Made by a program: the position numbers and the translations under genes. The notes beneath the pieces were generated by a model. That model made no database searches. It saw nothing but the letters and a program-made list of their open reading frames with translations, and was not told where the DNA came from. Below are positions 52,793 through 57,300 of a stretch of 57,300 bases of DNA, piece after piece; the stretch's first letter is position 1; each line of letters begins with the position of its first letter. Source of the stretch: an uncultured Saprospiraceae bacterium (lineage in GTDB: Bacteria > Bacteroidota > Bacteroidia > Chitinophagales > Saprospiraceae); NCBI GenBank assembly GCA_938016265.1, contig CALLWB010000114.1:1-57300 (forward strand). Direction: 5' to 3'.

Positions 52793-53986
52793 ATGAAAGA
52801 GAATATTGTTTACGGGGAAAAATTGAAGCAGCTGAAATGCTGCGTACTTATCCCTACCTACAATAATGAACAGACACTTGCACAAGTCGTCAAAGACGTG
52901 GAAGCTTACACTGATCAAATCATTTTGGTCAATGACGGTTCCACCGACTCCACTGCGCAAATATTAGAACAATTTAAGCACCTGCAAATCGTCAGCTATC
53001 CAAAAAACCAAGGAAAAGGATTTGCCCTGAGAACTGGCTTCAATAAGGCAGTAGAACTAGGCTATCACTACGCCATAACGCTGGATTCAGATGCACAGCA
53101 CAAAGCGATCGACCTACCCACGTTTATTGATAAACTCGAAGACGAACCAAACGCCATCATCATTGGCGCAAGAAACATGACCCAGGAGAATGTACCTGGA
53201 AAAAGCAGTTTCGGGAATAAATTTTCAAATTTTTGGTTTAAGGTAAACACAGGCGTGGATGCTCCGGATACACAGTCCGGTTATCGGCTATATCCAGTGC
53301 ATCAAATGAAGGACTTAAATTTTAGAACAAAAAAGTATGAATTTGAAGTAGAGGTCTTGGTACGTGCTTCCTGGAAAGGAATCAAAATTCTAGCCGTACC
53401 GATTGATGTTTTTTATCCAGTACCAGAGGAACGTATTACGCATTTCCGGCCTTTTCAGGATTTCAGTCGGATTAGTGTGCTGAATACGGTATTGGTGATT
53501 ACGGCCTTTCTCTATATCAAACCAAGGGATTTCTATCGAAGTTTGAAAAAAAAAAGCTTTAAACAATTTATAGAACAACATGTGCTCTCGACCACTGAAT
53601 CGAATGCAAAACTAGCTACAGCTGTTGGAATGGGCGCATTTTTAGGAGTTTCTCCTTTTTGGGGATACCAAATGGCCATGGTGGTATTTTTTGCAGTATT
53701 ATTCAAACTAAATAAGGTAGTGGCCTTGGTTTCTTCCAACATTAGTTTTGGGCCGATGACGCCGATTATTATCTATGCAAGTTACCGACTCGGCTGCTTG
53801 ATACTCGGTATGGAGACCGTCAACATCGAGTATTCTAATGGAATAAATGTAGAATTGATCAAAAATTTAGGTCTGGGATATATTGTCGGCGCGTTTAGCC
53901 TTGGTATTCTCTTGGCTATTGGTATGGGACTGACCAGCTATTTATTGTTTTTTATTTTTCGACAACGCAAAATTGCAAAAACGTAG
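52793..53986 (+). CDS. GT2 glycosyltransferase with DUF2062 membrane domain
   Basis: This 397-residue protein joins an N-terminal GT-A glycosyltransferase (about 15-235) to a C-terminal DUF2062 membrane domain (about 260-397). The GT2 part shows CVLIPTYNNEQTLAQVV, ILVNDGSTDSTAQI and the metal-binding TLDSDAQH, like dolichol-phosphate mannose synthases. The membrane part has LATAVGMGAFLGVSPFWGYQ, the DUF2062 hallmark. Such fusions occur in aryl-polyene loci. It likely adds a sugar to a lipid carrier or pigment; donor and acceptor are unknown. It abuts the MMPL gene (stop, then ATG). Confidence 0.87.
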   Translation: MKENIVYGEKLKQLKCCVLIPTYNNEQTLAQVVKDVEAYTDQIILVNDGSTDSTAQILEQFKHLQIVSYPKNQGKGFALRTGFNKAVELGYHYAITLDSDAQHKAIDLPTFIDKLEDEPNAIIIGARNMTQENVPGKSSFGNKFSNFWFKVNTGVDAPDTQSGYRLYPVHQMKDLNFRTKKYEFEVEVLVRASWKGIKILAVPIDVFYPVPEERITHFRPFQDFSRISVLNTVLVITAFLYIKPRDFYRSLKKKSFKQFIEQHVLSTTESNAKLATAVGMGAFLGVSPFWGYQMAMVVFFAVLFKLNKVVALVSSNISFGPMTPIIIYASYRLGCLILGMETVNIEYSNGINVELIKNLGLGYIVGAFSLGILLAIGMGLTSYLLFFIFRQRKIAKT

Positions 53987-56900
53987 ATGGGGACACTGTT
54001 TTTACTAACATATCGTTTTTTTCGAAAGCGGCAAATTTTGTTTTATGCGCTCCTTGCCTCTATTCTTTTTGGAACGTTGTTTCTTGCTTCCAAGCTAGGA
54101 TTTGAAGAGGACATTACCCAGGTAATACCAACTGACAAGAAAGTAAAGCAGGCAAATCTGGTGTTCCAGAATTCCCGATTTCTAGAAAAAATTGTGGTCA
54201 ATATCTCTTCGTCAGATTCCACAAAAACAGTCTCCCCCAATCAGCTAATCCAGTTCTCCGACATCTTTGCGAAGCAAGTAGAAGCAAAACTCATCCCAAA
54301 TCAAATCGCGGAGATCAGACATTCCATCTCCAATAACCAGATGGAAGACCTATTTTCTTTCTTCTATGATAATCTGCCTATTTACCTAGAAGAAAAGGAC
54401 TATCAGGAAATTGAACAGCGAATGTCGGAAGCAGGCGTAGCAAAAAGTTTGAAAAAAAACTATAAAACGCTAATGTCCCCAGCAAGTATGGTCTTGAAGA
54501 AAAATATCTTGCAAGATCCCATCGGGCTTACGGGCATTGGCCTAAAAAAGCTTAACTCCCTACAAATTGAAGGCAATTTTACGATTCATAACAATCACGT
54601 TTTTACTAAGGACAAGAAAAACCTACTGGTATTTTTGACACCTGGAAATGTCTCGAATGAGACTTCACAGAACACTAAAATGCTAGAAACGCTGGACTCT
54701 ATTTTGGTCGCTACGCAAGCCGAATCTGAAGGAAAGATTCAAGGCGTTTATTTTGGGCCTGTTGCGGTGGCAGTTGGAAATGCCAAACAAATAAAAAGAG
54801 ACATCAACATTACAGTGACGATCGCCATGTTGATTTTGCTAATTTTTATTTCTTATTTTTTTAGGAATAAATCGGTGTTCTTCATGATCTTTTTGCCGGC
54901 AGCCTTTGGTGCGCTGGTTTCTCTGGCTTTTTTATATTTGGTAGTTGGTAAAGTTTCTGTGATCGCCTTGGGAGTGGGTTCTGTTTTGCTTGGAATAACG
55001 CTTGACTTTTCCTTACATCTGTTTACTCATTTTCGCAGCAAATCGTCTATTGAAAAAACGATAAAAGATATTGCTACACCGATCATTACCAGCTCGTTGA
55101 CAACAGGTTGTGCGTTTTTATGTTTGTTGTTGGTACGCTCTAATGCTTTAAATCAGTTGGGTTTGTTTGCGGCAGTCAGTGTAGTTGCAGCGGCGCTGTT
55201 TGCCTTACTGATTTTACCTCAGCTACTATCAGAATCCAAGGAGGTTAAACCGCATAAAACGACGTTCATCGACCGATGGGCCGCCTACCCTTTTCATAAA
55301 AATAAGTTCCTTCTGCTAGGAATTTTGGCGTTGACGATCCTTTCTCTATTCACCTTCAAAAATGTTGATTTTGAAAGCGACATGGACAATTTGAATTACA
55401 TGTCTGCGGATCTACGAGAAGCCGAAAATCAACTCAATAAAATTAGCAACGTCTCCCTAAAATCCGTCTATCTGGTCTCCGAAGGTAAAACACTGGAAGA
55501 AGCCCTCAACAACAGCAATGCAATAACAGGAACAATAGAAGCCCTCCAGGAAAAAAACATCGTCAATCAATATGCCTCCGTAAACAAACTCCTGATATCC
55601 AAACAAGAACAACTAACACGGATAAACCGATGGACTGACTTCTGGACCCCAGCAAAAAAACAAGCTCTCAAAGATCAGCTTATCACTCAAAGTGCCAAGT
55701 ATAAGTTCAAACCGGATGCATTTAGTGAATTTTTCACCCTGTTGGATGCACCTCAACAACTAGCTGACCTATCTAGTTTCGACCAACTCCGAAAACTATT
55801 TTTGAATGAGTATATCTCTGAAAAAGACAGCATCACTACCCTATTAACCGTATTAAAAGCAAAAGAGGAAAATAAATCCGAGATCTATACGGCTTTCGCC
55901 GACAATGACAAAACTATTGTCATCGACAAAAAGTACCTAACGACCCAGTTTATTCGCATCTTAAAAGAAGATTTTAATTTGTTGGTGACGATCTCTTTGC
56001 TTGTTGTTTTTATTATACTGATTGTTTCTTTTGGGCGGATTGAGTTGGGTATTTTGACGTTTATTCCTATTGTACTCGGGTGGTTGATTACGCTAGGTTT
56101 GATGAGTGTCCTCGACATCAAATTTAATATCATTAACATCATTTTAAGCACCTTTATTTTTGGTCTGGGGATTGACTATAGCATCTTTATTTCGAAGGGA
56201 TTGCTGCAGGATTATACGTACGGATATAAAAATCAGACTTCTTATAAAACATCGATCTTGTTGTCTGCTATCACTACGATCACGGGGATTGGTGTGCTTA
56301 TTTTTGCGAAGCATCCGGCGCTTCGATCGATCGCACTGGTTTCGATCATTGGCATTTTGTCGGTTGTGCTGGTTTCTTTTACTCTGCTGCCGTTGATGTA
56401 CAACTTTTTCATTACTGGACGTAAGGCGAAAGGGTTTTTCCCCTATACGTTCTTAAACTTTTTGGCAAGCGTTTGGGCGTTTTCCTACTTTGTGTTTGGC
56501 TGTTTTTTGTTTACGTTGATTGGAATTGTCTTCTTCCCTTTATTGATGATCCTTGGTAAGGAGAAGCGGAAATTGCTTTTTCACAAAATGATCATGTATG
56601 GTACTCGGTCTTTAGTTTATGGCATGGTGCATGTCAAAAAACGATTTATCAATCCGAACAAGGAAGACTTTTCGAAACCAGCGGTTATCATTTCCAACCA
56701 TCAGTCCTTTCTGGATATTTTGGTCTTGTTAATGATTCACCCGAAGATGATAATGCTGACGAATGAATGGGTTTGGACCTCCCCACTTTTCGGTAAAATT
56801 GTACAAATGGCAGACTTCTTTCCTACCACCTATGGACTGGAAGGAAAACTCGATCCAATAAAAGAGCGTATAGAACAAGGATATTCGATCATTGTTTATC

Positions 56901-57300
56901 CGGAGGGAACACGGTCTGTAGACGGTAAAATCAAGCGATTTCATAAAGGCGCTTTCTATATTGCCGAACAACTAAATTTAGACATTCTGCCTATTGTCCT
57001 TCATGGTATTGGAGACACCAACAAAAAGAGTGACTTTCTAGTAAATTCAGGGACAATGACGTTAAAATTTCTGGATAGAATAACTCCAGAAAATACACAA
57101 TTTGGAACTTCCTATACCCAGCGAACTAAACAGATAGGCCAATATTTCCGGGAGGAATACAAAAAAACCAAACTAGAACTCGAAACACCCGACTACTACC
57201 ACGACAAATTGGTAAAAAGTTACGTCTATAAAGGACCAATTCTAGAAAATTACTCCAAAGTAAAAATCAAACTTGAGGACAAATACAAATTTTTCAATGA
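53987..57300 (+). CDS. MMPL exporter fused to a PlsC-type acyltransferase (3' end outside the window)
   Basis: The frame from the ATG at 53987 is open to the window end (over 1100 residues). An N-terminal RND/MMPL permease has a first helix, a large periplasmic domain, then a helix cluster with LGVGSVLLGITLDFSLHLF and, in the second half, FIFGLGIDYSIFISKGLLQ. From about residue 890 a PlsC-like domain follows: IISNHQSFLDILVLL carries the NHx4D motif and IIVYPEGTRSVDGK the acceptor motif. MMPL proteins move lipids across the membrane. The fusion suggests transport linked to acylation. More sequence may follow, as no stop is seen. Confidence 0.87.
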   Translation, partial: MGTLFLLTYRFFRKRQILFYALLASILFGTLFLASKLGFEEDITQVIPTDKKVKQANLVFQNSRFLEKIVVNISSSDSTKTVSPNQLIQFSDIFAKQVEAKLIPNQIAEIRHSISNNQMEDLFSFFYDNLPIYLEEKDYQEIEQRMSEAGVAKSLKKNYKTLMSPASMVLKKNILQDPIGLTGIGLKKLNSLQIEGNFTIHNNHVFTKDKKNLLVFLTPGNVSNETSQNTKMLETLDSILVATQAESEGKIQGVYFGPVAVAVGNAKQIKRDINITVTIAMLILLIFISYFFRNKSVFFMIFLPAAFGALVSLAFLYLVVGKVSVIALGVGSVLLGITLDFSLHLFTHFRSKSSIEKTIKDIATPIITSSLTTGCAFLCLLLVRSNALNQLGLFAAVSVVAAALFALLILPQLLSESKEVKPHKTTFIDRWAAYPFHKNKFLLLGILALTILSLFTFKNVDFESDMDNLNYMSADLREAENQLNKISNVSLKSVYLVSEGKTLEEALNNSNAITGTIEALQEKNIVNQYASVNKLLISKQEQLTRINRWTDFWTPAKKQALKDQLITQSAKYKFKPDAFSEFFTLLDAPQQLADLSSFDQLRKLFLNEYISEKDSITTLLTVLKAKEENKSEIYTAFADNDKTIVIDKKYLTTQFIRILKEDFNLLVTISLLVVFIILIVSFGRIELGILTFIPIVLGWLITLGLMSVLDIKFNIINIILSTFIFGLGIDYSIFISKGLLQDYTYGYKNQTSYKTSILLSAITTITGIGVLIFAKHPALRSIALVSIIGILSVVLVSFTLLPLMYNFFITGRKAKGFFPYTFLNFLASVWAFSYFVFGCFLFTLIGIVFFPLLMILGKEKRKLLFHKMIMYGTRSLVYGMVHVKKRFINPNKEDFSKPAVIISNHQSFLDILVLLMIHPKMIMLTNEWVWTSPLFGKIVQMADFFPTTYGLEGKLDPIKERIEQGYSIIVYPEGTRSVDGKIKRFHKGAFYIAEQLNLDILPIVLHGIGDTNKKSDFLVNSGTMTLKFLDRITPENTQFGTSYTQRTKQIGQYFREEYKKTKLELETPDYYHDKLVKSYVYKGPILENYSKVKIKLEDKYKFFN

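Noticed and set aside
1-57300. CRISPR arrays, insertion sequences, integrases or toxin-antitoxin pairs
   Set aside because: I looked for regularly spaced repeats, transposase motifs and short paired genes and found none.

Overview
The window is chromosomal DNA of a Bacteroidota bacterium, most likely a marine Saprospiria/Lewinella-like lineage; the rank is inferred. The AT-rich spacers carry TAnnTTTG -7 boxes, some with a TTG 19-20 bp upstream, which is the Bacteroidota promoter type. One secreted protein ends in a type IX secretion (T9SS) sorting domain. The rpmB-rpmG-DUF4295-ftsY order is typical of the phylum, and there is a dialkylresorcinol/aryl-polyene (flexirubin-type) pigment locus. 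I see no transposase, integrase, phage module or CRISPR array.

Layout. 1-10.5 kb is mostly housekeeping: the 5' end of a deoxynucleoside kinase, gatC, an ABC ATPase, a PduO-type adenosyltransferase, an ECF sigma factor with a large partner protein, rdgB, a branched-chain aminotransferase, an aldehyde dehydrogenase and secreted proteins. 10.8-20.1 kb holds a TonB-dependent receptor, ftsY with ribosomal proteins L28/L33, tRNA-Arg, a tail-fibre-like surface protein, a BtuF-like protein and a cystathionine beta-synthase.

20.3-26.4 kb (minus strand) is the first arm of the pigment locus: ApeP-like dehydratase, DarB-like ketosynthase, DarA-like protein, LpxL-like acyltransferase, ACP, ketosynthase and ketoreductase. 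26.7-43.7 kb separates the arms. It carries LolD, FabH, two large tandem M36 (fungalysin) metallopeptidases, kdsB, a LysM protein, and a tight operon of a small helical protein, a BtrH-like acyltransferase and an ABC-2 exporter.

44.3-57.3 kb (plus strand) is the second arm: thioesterase, two ketosynthase/chain-length-factor pairs with an ACP between them, polysaccharide deacetylase, LolA, a LolB-like lipoprotein, an ApeI-like dehydratase, a tail-anchored unknown, a GT2-DUF2062 glycosyltransferase, and an MMPL exporter fused to a PlsC acyltransferase that runs off the window.

Proposed joint working: ACPs, ketosynthase:CLF pairs, ketoreductase and a split dehydratase pair build an aryl polyene. 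DarA and DarB make the dialkylresorcinol. One of three acyltransferase candidates (BtrH-like, LpxL-like, PlsC-like) joins the two halves. The MMPL/LolA/LolB-like set, and possibly the ABC-2 exporter, moves the lipid-like product to the outer membrane. The aromatic ammonia-lyase and aryl-CoA/ACP ligase for the starter unit are not seen here and may lie beyond 57.3 kb.
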